From Allium sativum (taxonomy: Eukaryota > Streptophyta > Magnoliopsida > Asparagales > Amaryllidaceae), in NCBI GenBank assembly GCA_030737875.1, contig CM060922.1, positions 758,333,603-758,397,602 of the forward strand: 64,000 nt of DNA. Reading direction: 5' to 3'. A model generated the notes under the pieces. The model saw only the letters and a program-made list of their open reading frames with translations. It had not been told where the DNA came from and searched no databases. Below, in pieces: positions 46,676-59,090 of the stretch (within the stretch, counting starts at the first letter, position 1; each line of letters starts with the position of its first letter). A program made the translations under genes and the position numbers.

Positions 46676-49596
46676 ATCCCCTTTTTCAAATTAAAACACT
46701 TGGCCAAACATAGAGTAGGCCGGCCCATCATTATTTCTTTTGCTCGATCCTTTGCTTTGTTGAAAAAAGAATGGCGGCTGGCTTCAAAGGCTAGGGTTTC
46801 TTGCTTTCTCCACAAATCAGATCGGCGTTGGTTGAATTACTTCTGGAAATGATTCTTCTTGTCTTTGATGATTATGCCGTTAATATTTCCGTCTTGCTCG
46901 ATCAAATTTGGTTTTGCTCGATCAGTTTGGGATTGTTCTCTGGCAGTCAAAAACCTGAAAATTTGTGAGTGATTTTGTCATGAATTCTTTGAATTGTTCT
47001 TGTTGGATTTCAATACAATAGGCCAATGATGTATGGGTTTAAATTAATAGGGTAATTCGAACCCTAATTAGGATTCTCTGATTTCATAAATGAATGGCTT
47101 GACTGATTTTATGTTGCATGATTTCTTCCCTTTGGTGCCTTGATTGAATCGGCCCTTGAAATATTTCTGGAAAACATTTTGAACTCGAATTTATTTGTTT
47201 CAAAAAAAAAATCAATCTTCGAATTTGTTGCAAACATTTCTGCATGAATTGATTGTGAACCTGGATGACTTTATGGACATCTTTGATCTTTGACAAATTT
47301 AAGAACAGTATTTTAATTGCAGAATTATCTTGCCAGATATGCATTGATGCTCTTTCTCAAAATGTTTGCATGATACACTGATTCCTTATAGCCTGCCAAA
47401 TAAAATTATTGCCAAAAAATATTTGATTTTTGCCTAAAAATGTCTTCAATTTGTTGTTTGCCAGAAACAGGAAAGTCTGCATTTCTGGAACTCAATTCAG
47501 AAGGGAAATATATTGAATTTTCTTATTACCTTTGTGAGCAAAATAACCAAAAACTTGAAAGATATATTTTGAATTTCTGGTTTACCATGTTATTTGAAAT
47601 TCAACACTTAATCACTTTCCAAAAATGTTGCTCACTGATTTGTCCATATAATTCTTGCTGGTTCCTTACGTTGAATACATCTCCGGAAATAAGATTTCTT
47701 GCCAAATCAGTTTTGTTATTTTCTAGAAAATTGCATTTGTGGTTTGTTTCTCAAAATGTTACTTGCTGAATTTATTCTTTCCCCACTTTGCTTCCTTTGA
47801 AAAACCAAATGTAATTCTTTGCAATCCAAATATACATACGTATATTTCTGGATAAACTTGGGTTGATTTCTTCTTGCATGTTCATGTATTTGAAACAGTT
47901 TGCATCTGCTAGCCTCTTTGACACTTTGGTTTTGATTGTGTTGTTGTTGTGGTTGAGCCATGAATTTGCTGCACCACTGTCATGCACATACCATATATAG
48001 GACTGCTCTTGCATGTCACTTCCCCTTTGACCATGTTGTGTACATTTTTGGACTATCCCTTTTGCTTACAGTTTCTTGTGTATGCTGCCATGTACACTGA
48101 GTTGTTCCACTGGCTTTATTTGTGACATTGATACGATGTTGACCTGTTGACATGGCTTGTATACACTGTTGAACCATATCTGAACTATTGTGCACCATGT
48201 AATATCCTTCCATGTCATGCTTGCGCCACTTGTCCATGTGTTTGTCTGTGTTACTTCATTGCTTGGCTTGATCACTTTGACTGTTGGCACCACTTGTTCA
48301 CAGTTTTGCTTGAGCCTCATTTTTCTTATGTATGTACTCAGTCTTGAACTATTCAGCTATGAGATGTACCCTTCTTTGAGTATGTGAGTTTAGTTCACTT
48401 GCACCATACTATTTGTGCACATGCACACTTGATCAGCTTTGATAAATCTGTCCCACGCTGAACCATTTGTCACTGAGTTGCACACGTACATTTGAACCAT
48501 GTTGTTGCTGTGTACACACCATCCATGCAAGTGTTCAGCTGCTCCACTTATATATGTCTACTTTGAATCTGCCATATCACACTTTGCACATGCATGTGTA
48601 CTGACCAGATTGAGTTGCATCATATATTTGTTACTGCTCTATTCTTGTAATTTGTTTGTGCATGACCATTTACATGTGCATTGACTTGATCCTGCCTATG
48701 TTCACCATGAACCATGTTTGAGCTGTGATCTTTCGCTTGAATGTTTGTTGTGGCACTAAGTCGAGTTGGTCCTCGCGGCTGCTCCTCAGTTGCTTGCTAC
48801 ATTCTAATTGGTGAGGCAGTGCACACATGTATATTCATGCACATGTGTACATGCAGCCATCTGAATGGATTTTCCTATCCCTGCACAATAATATGTGTAT
48901 ATACATACACATGTGTATATACATATATCGTGCGCATGCTACATTCACATATCAGATCAAGTCATGAAAGATGATGAGAAACACACTGAAATTCTGAGGC
49001 AAATAAATTTTTAAAATTAAAATTAAATTCGCTAGAAATTAGAATATTATTTCTGTTCTAGATACTCCATGTGTGTTTCTATTGTGATAGGTAAGCAGAT
49101 GGTGACTGGACTGAATAAGAGCTGTGAAGACATAAGACTGAAGATTGAAACAGTGAATGAGAGTGTCAGTGTGTGTCTGTATATATGAAATGTAAAAACT
49201 GAGTGTTATAGTGAGGAACTGTGTAACAAGTGAATTGTACTGATGTTTGTATTAAACAAATTTGATTGAAATAAAATATTATTTTATTGTTGTTAAACAA
49301 ATTTGTCTATCATATTTTGTTTATATACAAGTACAATAACATGTGTAATATCTGTGAATGTGTGCAAATAGTGGAGTCATACAATTTGTACTGTTTGAAT
49401 GTTATATTTAAATAAAATACTGTGTGAATATATGAAATTCTGTACAGTCGTACTCTATTTAAATATAAATATTATATTCCCATCTGTGATGTTATATAAC
49501 AGTATAATAACAAACACATTTAAAATAATATATACTTGTTTGTTATCATTAAACAAAAATCATATAATTTCGTATAAAACACGGTTATATACAACA
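46676..49596 (-). mobile_element. Element S 5' LTR, truncated at its inner end
   Basis: 2,921 bases matching 28679-29048 plus 43098-45653. The roughly 470 bases equivalent to 28207-28678 and the PBS are missing. At 47034-47060 it shows the empty version of the site where element B inserted. Several CpG sites of the other LTR appear here as TpG or CpA. Confidence 0.88.
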
Positions 49597-49601
49597 ACCC
49601 C
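49597..49601 (+). repeat. Right TSD of element S
   Basis: ACCCC, against ATCCC on the left, one mismatch. Confidence 0.75.
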
Positions 49602-51381
49602 GACTAGTTTAGAAAACCTTAAAATGGTTTGAATTGATATCCAAAGGAAGATTAAAGAATAAATTTAAATAATTTATCTTTGATAAAATTAATGGGAACC
49701 TTTCCCAAAGTATAAGAATATTTGAATAAAGGAATATTCTGGATTGAAATGAGGCGTATGTTGTATTTTTATAGCACTTGTTTGTTATATATGCGAGTTA
49801 TTCAGAAAGACCGGGTTTATCCCATTCTGAAGAACTGATTCAACGATATGTGGAGGATGAAGACGGTGGTTGAAGGCCGGAGTCTACACATCGTTTGGAT
49901 GATTACTGATGTCTAGATTGGACTGTACACCAAAGACAAGGTAATAAGTATTGATCATCTAGACGTACTTAGAGATCGACCGGATATGCGAGGACCTCTC
50001 TCCTGTATTGGACATATGGGATGAGGAATAAGGTGCCTCCGGTTTCGTTCAGACCCAGAACGAACTTGTAAATGGACCGTGTGTCTGACATTGGATTTCA
50101 TTTGTGTGATTGATAGACATCGGTTGCATAGCGTGAATTGCCTGTGTGGCATGCTGAGATGCAAATGATCAAGGCTTATGTTGAAAAGCAGAGTCTTGTG
50201 GTTGATGATCAAAGCACGGCTTTAATATAGCATAGCTTTGTGTAGCGTTAATTCGCGAGCCTCACACCCCGGTGTGAACCAGAAACAGGAGAGGACATTA
50301 GGGAGGACAAGTGTTTCCTTCTAGCTAGGAGTGGTGTCTGGGTTTTGCATGCCCAGATGTTTTACTTATGTGGATGATGGATAGCTAGGCGCCTCGGATA
50401 TATCGGCACTGCGGGGGCGATGGATGGTATGGTCTCTATACAGACCAATTTTATGCCCCATAGGGCGGGGAAACACAGTGTTCAGGCATTTTAATCCACA
50501 TCGAGTGGACCGGCCCTGACGACCCAAGGGCCCACCTGAGTCTGGGCCCTGAGACATGGTAGGCTAGATTGTCTCGAAGCGTTAAGGATGACCCTTTCCT
50601 TGGTTCACAGATGGAAATCCAATTTCCAATACGTGACATTTCGGTTTTGATTGTAGAGCCTAGTATGGCGACATAGTGGGATGAGGCACTATGCCGTCTA
50701 TGATTGATACATTTATATTTGAAGTGGTTTTCATACACTTTACACTATAATAGCCTCAAAATGATTTTTTTTAAATGTACTAAGCATGATTGGGTATTAT
50801 AAGGGAAAACTCTATCCTCCGGCTTGCGTTGCATTTTGTGATGAGACCTGAGTCTTATAATAGCTTCATTTTTCCAAAAAGCATTGTGCTGTTTGTTTTA
50901 TGCACTGGTATTCTTGGGAGGAAACCCGTCCGTGTTATATGGCGTGGTCCCTTGATTTACTCCATTTTAAAGTAAAGTTTTAAATAACTGCTTTAGTTCT
51001 CACACCAGTCACATGACTAACCTGGAGTTTATTGTTTTAACCTAAACTCTGGGTGCCCCTATTTTCCACACGGGCAGCTAGTAGTTTTGGTTTTGCAGAT
51101 TTATATTTACAGGATCCTGGTTTACAGCTGGAATGATATCTGGAAAGCTCTGTATCCGTCTACCTCTTTCAGTTGTGTTTTGTATTATTTTCCGCTGCAT
51201 TGTAATTTATAAATCTCTAATATTCAACGAATGTGTATTATTGGTTCATACTCTGTATATACTGGTACTCTGATATAAATTATTGTAATAAGGAATGAAA
51301 TGTTCTTCTGTTTGTGTTCTGATTCCTCTTGTTCTCAACTCAATCTGGGCTTTCCTTTACAGGGAAGTTTTTGTCGTCACA
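49602..51381 (+). mobile_element. Element O 5' LTR, second part
   Basis: Resumes the LTR at GACTAGTTTAG and ends at GTCGTCACA. It contains the conserved CGTTC, AGACCCA, GAACG hairpin (about 50047) and an acceptor-like TTTTGCAG near 51099. Confidence 0.88.
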
Positions 51382-51383
51382 GT

Positions 51384-51395
51384 TGGTATTAGAGC
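51384..51395 (+). promoter_or_regulatory. Primer-binding site, element O
   Basis: TGGTATTAGAGC, one mismatch to the initiator-Met tRNA PBS. Confidence 0.88.
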
Positions 51396-51455
51396 TTTGG
51401 TTTACAGAGCTCGAGAACAAGACACATTGGAACTGAACAAAAGAATTCATCAGAG

Positions 51456-51520
51456 ATTGGATTAGTAATATCCAATGAGAATGGATCGTTATAGATAGGA
51501 TCAGTAGTATCCTAGAACGA
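51456..51520 (+). other. Leader stem-loops beside the PBS, element O
   Basis: ATTGGAT (51456-51462) pairs with ATCCAAT (51470-51476). TCGTT (51486-51490) pairs with AACGA (51516-51520), enclosing TAGGAT and ATCCTA. Confidence 0.7.
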
Positions 51521-52395
51521 GTGTGAAGTGTGAAATTTTAAAATAAAAATGAAAACCAATCTTGTTTTGAAGATTTAAACCTTATTATCCGTATTTGAAT
51601 ATTTATTTTAAATTGATTTGGACTATAGGGTATATAGAGATTTTAATATGCGTCTGATCCACGTGTATTGAATCCTCAAATATACGGGATGGATATAGGA
51701 TCATACTCTAGTCGCACGGGTCTGATTCTGATCATGGCGCGCCATCATCAGTGTTTATATTCGAGTGCCGAAAGTGGGATATCTATATATTTCCAATTGA
51801 CTGGTGTGAGAACCGAAACTAGATAAGGTCTATTGTTGTGGTTTGGCATCAAAAATGGATATATATATATATAGAAATTATGAATTTGAAACGATAATCA
51901 ACTAATTGATTGCTAGTTATTTTGTTTGATTATTGGTTGATTAATTAAAATTTGAACCATTCAGCCAAATTGTATCGAATATTGAACTGAATTGAAAATT
52001 GTTTGAAATTGCATGCATATACTTGTATATACATTAAACAGGTGATAGCAAGAAGGCTAGAGAAAAGGAATAAAATTGTATGCCCGACATATAAGTACAT
52101 GTTTACTAATTTCTTTGGTTTGGATGATTCTATGAGCCGATCGGCTTTTTCTTTTTGAGATGAGAGGGCCTGTGTGGCGGTTTGGGGATTTCCCCGGTGC
52201 TCCCCATACAAAGGAGGTTATGGCGAAAAAAAAATCAAAAATTAAGGGTGTTAGCCAAATTTTTGAAAAATTAGAAAATTCTTAGAAACTGAAAAGTTGA
52301 AGAATGAACGCCAGAATGAAAGTTAAGTTGGTTAGTTAAAACAAGTTTCAGCTCCGTTCCTTTTCGAGGACGAAAAGATTTTAAGTAGGGGAGAT

Positions 52396-52964
52396 TGTAA
52401 CAACCCGAAAAATCAGAATCAATTTAAAATTTTTATTTTGGCAATTTTAATGAATTTTGAATAATTAAATGATTTATTTTGAATAGAATTAGAACGTATA
52501 TATTTATTTAAATCGAAGTTAGAATATAAATATTTATATTAATTATAAAAGGAATTGGAAATGGCGTAGTAGTTTGAAAATTCGATTTCAAATTTCAAAT
52601 GAATGTACAGGATTCAAAATAAACCGGATTTTAGTGAAACCAAAAATATCTGAATCTATTTGAAAATATCTTTCCAGTGAATCTGAAAAATTGAAATTTC
52701 ATAACGGGAATAAAAAGTAATGTGCAGTTGAAAATTCAGAATAGTCGCTATGGAAATATGGCCCTTAAAAATGGTCATTTTGCAAATGATCTCCGTTTTC
52801 GACGAAACCACTTTTGTTGGATCCGGAATGTCAAATTATTGCTAGATTCCAATTTTCATAATTTTTGGAATTAATATGTGAGCGTGGCAAAAGAAAACGT
52901 TTTTTGACAGTTTTAGTTTGAATTGGATCGACCAGAAAATGGCCATTTTTCAAACGGTCTCCAG
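52396..52964 (+). mobile_element. Element O 3' LTR, first part
   Basis: Starts TGTAACAACCCG and is cut at 52964 by the solo LTR. It resumes at 59091. It is visibly more diverged from its partner LTR than the two LTRs of element B are. Confidence 0.88.
52960..52964 (+). repeat. Left TSD of solo LTR
   Basis: TCCAG; the right copy at 59086-59090 is TCCAA. The uninterrupted site in the 5' LTR of element O (near 24364) reads GGTCTCCAAATTC. Confidence 0.8.
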
Positions 52965-55459
52965 TGTAACAACCCGGAAATTCTGAGCCAATTTAAAATT
53001 TTTATTTTGGCTATTTTAACGGATTTTGAATATTTAAAATGAATTATTTTAAATAATGACGACGAGAAATTTATTTTGAATAGAAATAGAACGTATATAT
53101 TTATTCGAATCGTCGTTAGAATATAGATATTTATTTTAAATTATAAAAGGAATTGAAAATGGCGTGGTAGTTTGAAATTTCGAATTTCAAACGGATGTAC
53201 AGGATTCAAAATAAACTGGATTTTAGCGAAACCAAAAATATTAGAATCTAATTGAGACTATCTTTCCAATGAATCCGAAAAATCGAAATTTCATATTGAG
53301 AATCAAAAGTTACGTCCAGTTGAAATTTCAGAATAGTCGCTATGGAATTCTGGCCCTTAAAAATGGAAATTTTGCAAACGACCTCAGAATTCGACGAAAC
53401 CACTTTTGTTAGATCCGGATGTCAAATTATTGCTAGGTTTCAAAATTCGTAATTTTCTGAATCAATATGTGAGCGTGGCAAAGGAAAACGCATTTGACCA
53501 GTTTAAGTTGATTTTAATCGACTGGAAAATGACCATTTTTCAAACGGTCTCAGAATTTGACGAAATTAGTTTTGTTAGGACCGTATCGTCAATACGAAGC
53601 TAGAAAATATTTTTCGGGAATTTTTAGAGTTCGTATGTGGCCCCGGTAAATTGAAATGTGCATTCAAATTCAATATATAGAGTTATATTTTGATTTTGAC
53701 GGAAACTGATTGAAACAGTCGAACCAGCCCGCAATATATATCCCATTGTATTCGGAATGGGGGTAATTATCTATGGACGATAGGCGGTGGGTTTCGTTTC
53801 GAGGTCAAAATAAAAGGGTACCTTTCTGAAATTTAAAATAAATAATTAAATATATATATATATTCTCTCCACGCCCCCCACTTCTTCGTTCAGAACAAAA
53901 AAAAAGATGATGGAGGAGCAGTCTCTCCTCCGATCAGGGCGCCGCCGCGCCTCCTGGTGCGCCGCCGTCGGAGGGCGAGCCCCCCCTTTCCCCCTTCCTC
54001 TACCTTCTCTCCTCCTCCCCCTCTTCTAAATCGACAGCGCTCCAACCTCAAAACCCCCCCAAAACCCAACGCCACCTGAATCGAACCCCCCTTCGCCTGC
54101 ACCGCTACCCCCTGAGATGCCAAACCACCTCCGACCCGACCATCCTCCCTCCGACCAAGCCTCCACAGCCCCGGTTCAGAAAATCCAAGCCCTAGCACCA
54201 CCACCTCGGCTAGCCGCCGCCTCCAAAGCCCGCTTCCGACCATCGACACCTCATGTAAGTTTTTATTATTATTTTTAATTATTTATGTGATCAAAAATAG
54301 GATTTTTATTGTGTATAACGTTTAAAGATGTGATCTTTTATATGTGTATAGCGTTAGAATATAAAATTATGACTTCACGTATATAATAGGATAAAAGTTT
54401 TTATACATAAAGGGAGAAGATAAAAATCTGAATTTTATCATGAAAAAGAATTGATTTTTTATAATATAAGTTTCGCCATAAAAATATAATTTTTATAGAA
54501 ATGATTTTTGTTTAAAAATATGATTTTTGTTTAAAAATATGATTTTTATTCATGTAGAGTAATAAAAATATAATTTTTATTATATTACTAGCAAGCTTAA
54601 AATAGAATTTTTATCTATATAGTAGCGGTGTAAAAATAGAATTTTTATCTATATAATAGCGGTATAAAAATGTGATTTTTATCCATATAGAGTGATTATA
54701 AAAATGTGATTTTTGTGTACATAGCAATAATATAAAAATGTGATTTTTATATATGTAGTGGCTACAGACAACGAAAGTGACAAAAGGCGAGAACGGTGAA
54801 GATTTCTACATAAGAAGAGTCGTGGCGTTCGTTTTAACTAGTCGGTGAGAAATTCTCACTTTAAATCTTGTTTTCTAGTTAAAAATATATACTATGATGC
54901 AGACAGTGCTTAGCAGCATCCGGCACCCGTCGTCCACAGACCATGGACGACTTGTATGCTTGTTTGATGTGTTGTGAAGTTTGTTTGTGATGTTGACGTG
55001 AAATGGATAATAAAACATTCATGTGTTGAAATAAATTAATTATCATTAAAAATATAATTTTTAACGTGAATGTGAATAAAAAAAATATTCATTTACAAAC
55101 CGGGCGGTTTGTTTATGTACACCTATTTGAAGTATATTGATTGGGACGATAAATTTTACACATTGCTCAACTGCACAAATAATATTCAGTGTTTGTGGAT
55201 TGAAACCCCACACGAGTGTTGGGATGATATTTGACGTACCCTAATCCCAATTGTTTAGCGGTATATCGATCGTTTGATTGACAGACTGTATGAGCGTTAA
55301 TTAGTTATATTTAATGCTTATGCAGTTGTGTGGTGCACTATGGATGATGGTTGATTATTTAACGTTGCTATTATATACATGTGTTATATGGAATCCATAT
55401 AATTAACATTATATGGTAATTGATTGGGCCTCATTCCAATTGGAAAAATAAATAATATT

Positions 55460-55620
55460 ATATAATAAATATTCATGTGTTGAATAGAATAACAAATATT
55501 CATGTGTTGAATAGAATAATAAATATCCATGTGTTGAATAGAATAAAGAATATTCATGTGTTGAATAAAATAAATATTCATGTGTTGAGTAAAATAATTA
55601 AACAACAACAAAATTTACAT
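55460..55620 (+). repeat. Tandem repeat of about 28 bases in the solo LTR
   Basis: Five units built on AATATTCATGTGTTGAATAG. The same word occurs in the arrays of element O, so it is a family-specific seed that expanded separately. Confidence 0.9.
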
Positions 55621-56695
55621 CTTTATCATAATTTTTCTAAAATATATTAAATAATAAAAATAGTCATGTGTTGACGATACTCATGTGTTGAAAGAAATAT
55701 AGATTCATGTGTTGAATAGAATAAATATTCATTTGTTGAATAGAATAACGAAGTTATTGAAATATATAAAGCCATGTTGATTAGAGATGCGTCATTTTAA
55801 CGCGAACGATATTTATATCAATTATGTTCGTTTTTATAATGAATATAGAAGAAGAAATGATTTCAAAATATAACGTTTTAAAAATATTATCATTTGTATA
55901 TCGATGATGTAGAATATTCAATTTTGATTCGAAATTGAATATGAAGTTGAAGTCGTTTCGAAAACGAATTTAAAACGATTTATAAAATACGTTTTAAAAG
56001 GAAATCGGCGAAATATATATAATATATATATATATATATTATATATTATATATATATAATGGTCTGAATGGAACGCGCCGCGCCGCGGCAGTTCGTGAAT
56101 TTCGACCATTGACTTTGAATTGACGTTACGGGAGATCCGACCGTCGGATTCACCTGAAACTGGAACCATTGGGTTCGTATCGAAAAGAGCTTTCCAGTGA
56201 ATATTAGAAATTTGAAATCTAACGGTTGGATTTGGAATTATGTCCAAATCAAATTTGGAAAAGGTCGCTGTAAGTGCAGTTCGGTGGCCGTTATTGAAAA
56301 CCGACTGTACGGGCCTTGATAAAATTATTAGAAATATTAATAATTTATGTAAAATCATAATATATGAATCGGAAAGAACTGGGATGAAAATTCCACATTT
56401 GAAAGGATAAAAATATATTTTTATCAAAATGAACTAGTTTTGAACTAGATTTGAAGTGGTTTTAAAAATAATCTGAAATTCCAATACGTGAATTGGAATG
56501 GATTTGAATCGAAATTATCTTTAGAATATTTCGATGTTGGATTTCGTGATTATACAGATATGGTTGTGGAAATCTGAAAGATATATTTATATCGTTATTT
56601 CCAATACGATATTTGTTGGTTTCAGAATTTGATATTGAATATAAGCCGATATATTTTCTATTCAGAGCCTTGTATTTAATATCAAATGCGATTTT

Positions 56696-57158
56696 GGGTT
56701 CGTCGTGAATGGTGTCTTCATTAACACTGTTCTTGAACCCAGTTTAGAAAAAGAATAAATCTTTTAATTAAGATTTAGTGAAATTTTCCAGTAAATTAGT
56801 ATTTAATTGGAATTGAATTTAAATTGGTTTTTGGGCTTATCGTGAGCGGTGTTTTGAATAACACCTGTTCTTTAACCCGATTAACAATGGGAAGTGATTT
56901 TGGGTTTATAGTGAATCGTGTTTTAGGTGACATTGGTTCTTTAACCCAGTTAAAGACAGGATATTGATTTTTGGGAAGATTAAAACTAAGTGGAGTTTCA
57001 ATGAATCTTTAATTAGATTGAAATGATCGAGGATGGAGTATCACTAGTTTTGCTCCAAAGCGATAGTTAAATCTTCAATTAGATTTGAACGTGAAATGGT
57101 AACTAATTTTACCGATAACACCGTGGCGTTAGTTATGGAGTATTACCAGTTTTGCTCC
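56696..57158 (+). other. Three 46-nt and two 22-nt hairpins, solo LTR
   Basis: At 56833-56878, GGTGTT pairs with AACACC, where other copies have TGTGTT facing AACACT. Both sides changed to make one more pair. At 57137-57158, GGAGTA pairs with TGCTCC, where element O has GAAGTA with TACTTC. Confidence 0.65.
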
Positions 57159-59085
57159 ATAGGATGAATAGGTTGGGATTGGGAAATAAAATAAATAATT
57201 ACTTCGGTGTGGTTCGCTAATCCCGACTAGTTTGGAAAACCTTAACATGGTTTGAAACGATATCCAAAGGAAGATTAAAGAATAAATTTAGAAGAATTTA
57301 TCTTTGATAAAATTAATGGGAACCTTTCCCTAAGAATGTGAAAATTTGAATAAAAGAATATTCTGAATTGGAATGAGGCGTATGTTGTGTTTGTGTAACA
57401 CGTGTTTATTATATACGCGGGTTATTCGAAAAGGTCGGGTTTATACCTATTCTGAATAACCGATTCGATGACAAGTCGAAGATGAAGACGGTGGTTGAAG
57501 ACCGGAAGTCATCACATCGTTTGGATGATTATTGATGATCTTGATTGGGCTGTACACCTAAGAGGATGGAATCAGTTGGTGATCGTCCAAACGTACTTGG
57601 AGATCGATGGATATGCAAGGAAAGTGCCTCTGGTTTCGTTCAGACCCAGAACGAACTTGTAAATGGACTGTGTGTCTGACATTGGATTTTATTCTGTGTT
57701 GACTGATCTCTATTAAATATACATCTGTTTGGCGGTGGAGAATTTATTCTCTTGCTTAACGCCCTTCTCTGAGACGTACGAGCTCAGAGGTTGTATATCG
57801 ATGGACATCAGTCGCATGGAGTGAATTGCCTGTGTGGCACGCCTAAGTAGCAAATGATCAAGGCTTCTATTGAAAAGCAAAGCCTTGTGGTTGATGATCA
57901 AAGCACGGCCTGTGTAGCATAGCTTTGTGTATAATGTGAATTCGCGAGCCTCACACCTCGGTATGAGTCAAAAAGGGGATAAGGACCATTGGGAGAACAC
58001 GACGTTTCTTTCTAGCTATGGGTGATGTCAGTGACCTACCAGCCCTGACATTTATATACTTTTTACCTGTGTGGTTGTTGGAATGCGAGGCGCCTTGAAT
58101 ATATGGTCGATAACTGGCACTATATGAGCCGACGTACTGACCATTATATAGGTCCTATAGGACTGGGAAACGTGTGTTCAGGAATTGTCAATCCTCAAAA
58201 GTAAGAGAGGACCGGCCCAACCGATTCCAAGGAACGCTATGTGTGGTCCTGAGACATTTGCCAGAGTGTCTCGAACGGAGAGGAGCTTGCACGTTGCCTG
58301 GACTCATGATGGAATCCAATTTCCAATACGTGATAATTCGGTTTTATTTGTAGAACCTAGTATGGCGACATAGTAGATGGTAGCTATGCCGCCTATGATT
58401 GATACTTATGATTGAAATTGTTTTGACACTATACACTTATAATAATATCAAAATAATGTGTTTTAAACGTATCAAGCGTTCTTTGGCTATTATAAGGTAA
58501 AACCCTATCCTCTGGCTTGCGTTGCATTGTGTGATGGGACCTGGGTCTTATAATAGCTTCATTTTTTCTTTATTTAGCATTGCGCTGTTTATTTTATTCA
58601 CTGGTATTCTTGGGAGGAAACTCGTTCCGTATTATACGGCGTGGTCCCTTGATTTACCTAACTTTAAAATAAAGATTAATAACCGTTTTAGTCCTCACAC
58701 CAGTCACATGACTGACCTGGAGTTTATTGTTTTAACCTAAACTCTAGGTGCCCCTATTTCCACAAGGGCAGCTAGTAGTTTTGGTTTTGCAGATTTATAT
58801 TCATATGAACTTTGTTTACAGCTGGAATGATATCCGGAAAGCTTTGTATCCGCATATCTCTTTCAGTTGTGTATTGTATTATTTTTCCGCTGCTATGTAT
58901 TTAAATATAATTTATATCTCTGATATTTTTTTGATGTATTATATTGATTCATACTCTGTGATATTCTTGTATTCTGATGGAATTGTTGTAATAAGCAATG
59001 AAATGTTCTTCTATTTGCGTTCTGATTGGTCTCGTCCTCAAAGCAATTCGTGCTTTCCTTCACGGGGAAGTCACGGGTTTTTACA

Positions 59086-59090
59086 TCCAA
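59086..59090 (+). repeat. Right TSD of solo LTR
   Basis: TCCAA. Confidence 0.8.

Larger units (their letters stand above)
51382..52395 (+). mobile_element. Element O internal region, non-coding
   Basis: 1,014 bases with the same layout as element B: PBS, leader stem-loops (51456-51520), a conserved stretch at about 52037-52105, and a CTCC/GGAG hairpin near 52200. The purine tract AAGTAGGGGAGA is at 52383-52394. No coding capacity. Confidence 0.85.
52965..59085 (+). mobile_element. Solo LTR of the A/B/O family
   Basis: 6,121 bases from TGTAACAACCCGG to TTTACA with TSDs but no PBS, internal region or second LTR. It is the product of recombination between two LTRs. It has its own GC-rich leader ending CTCAT|GTAAGT (donor GT at 54255), an AAAAAT/ATTTTT array, a tandem repeat (55460-55620), three 46-nt hairpins (56696-56740, 56833-56878, 56902-56947), and two 22-nt hairpins (57035-57056, 57137-57158). 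Confidence 0.9.
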
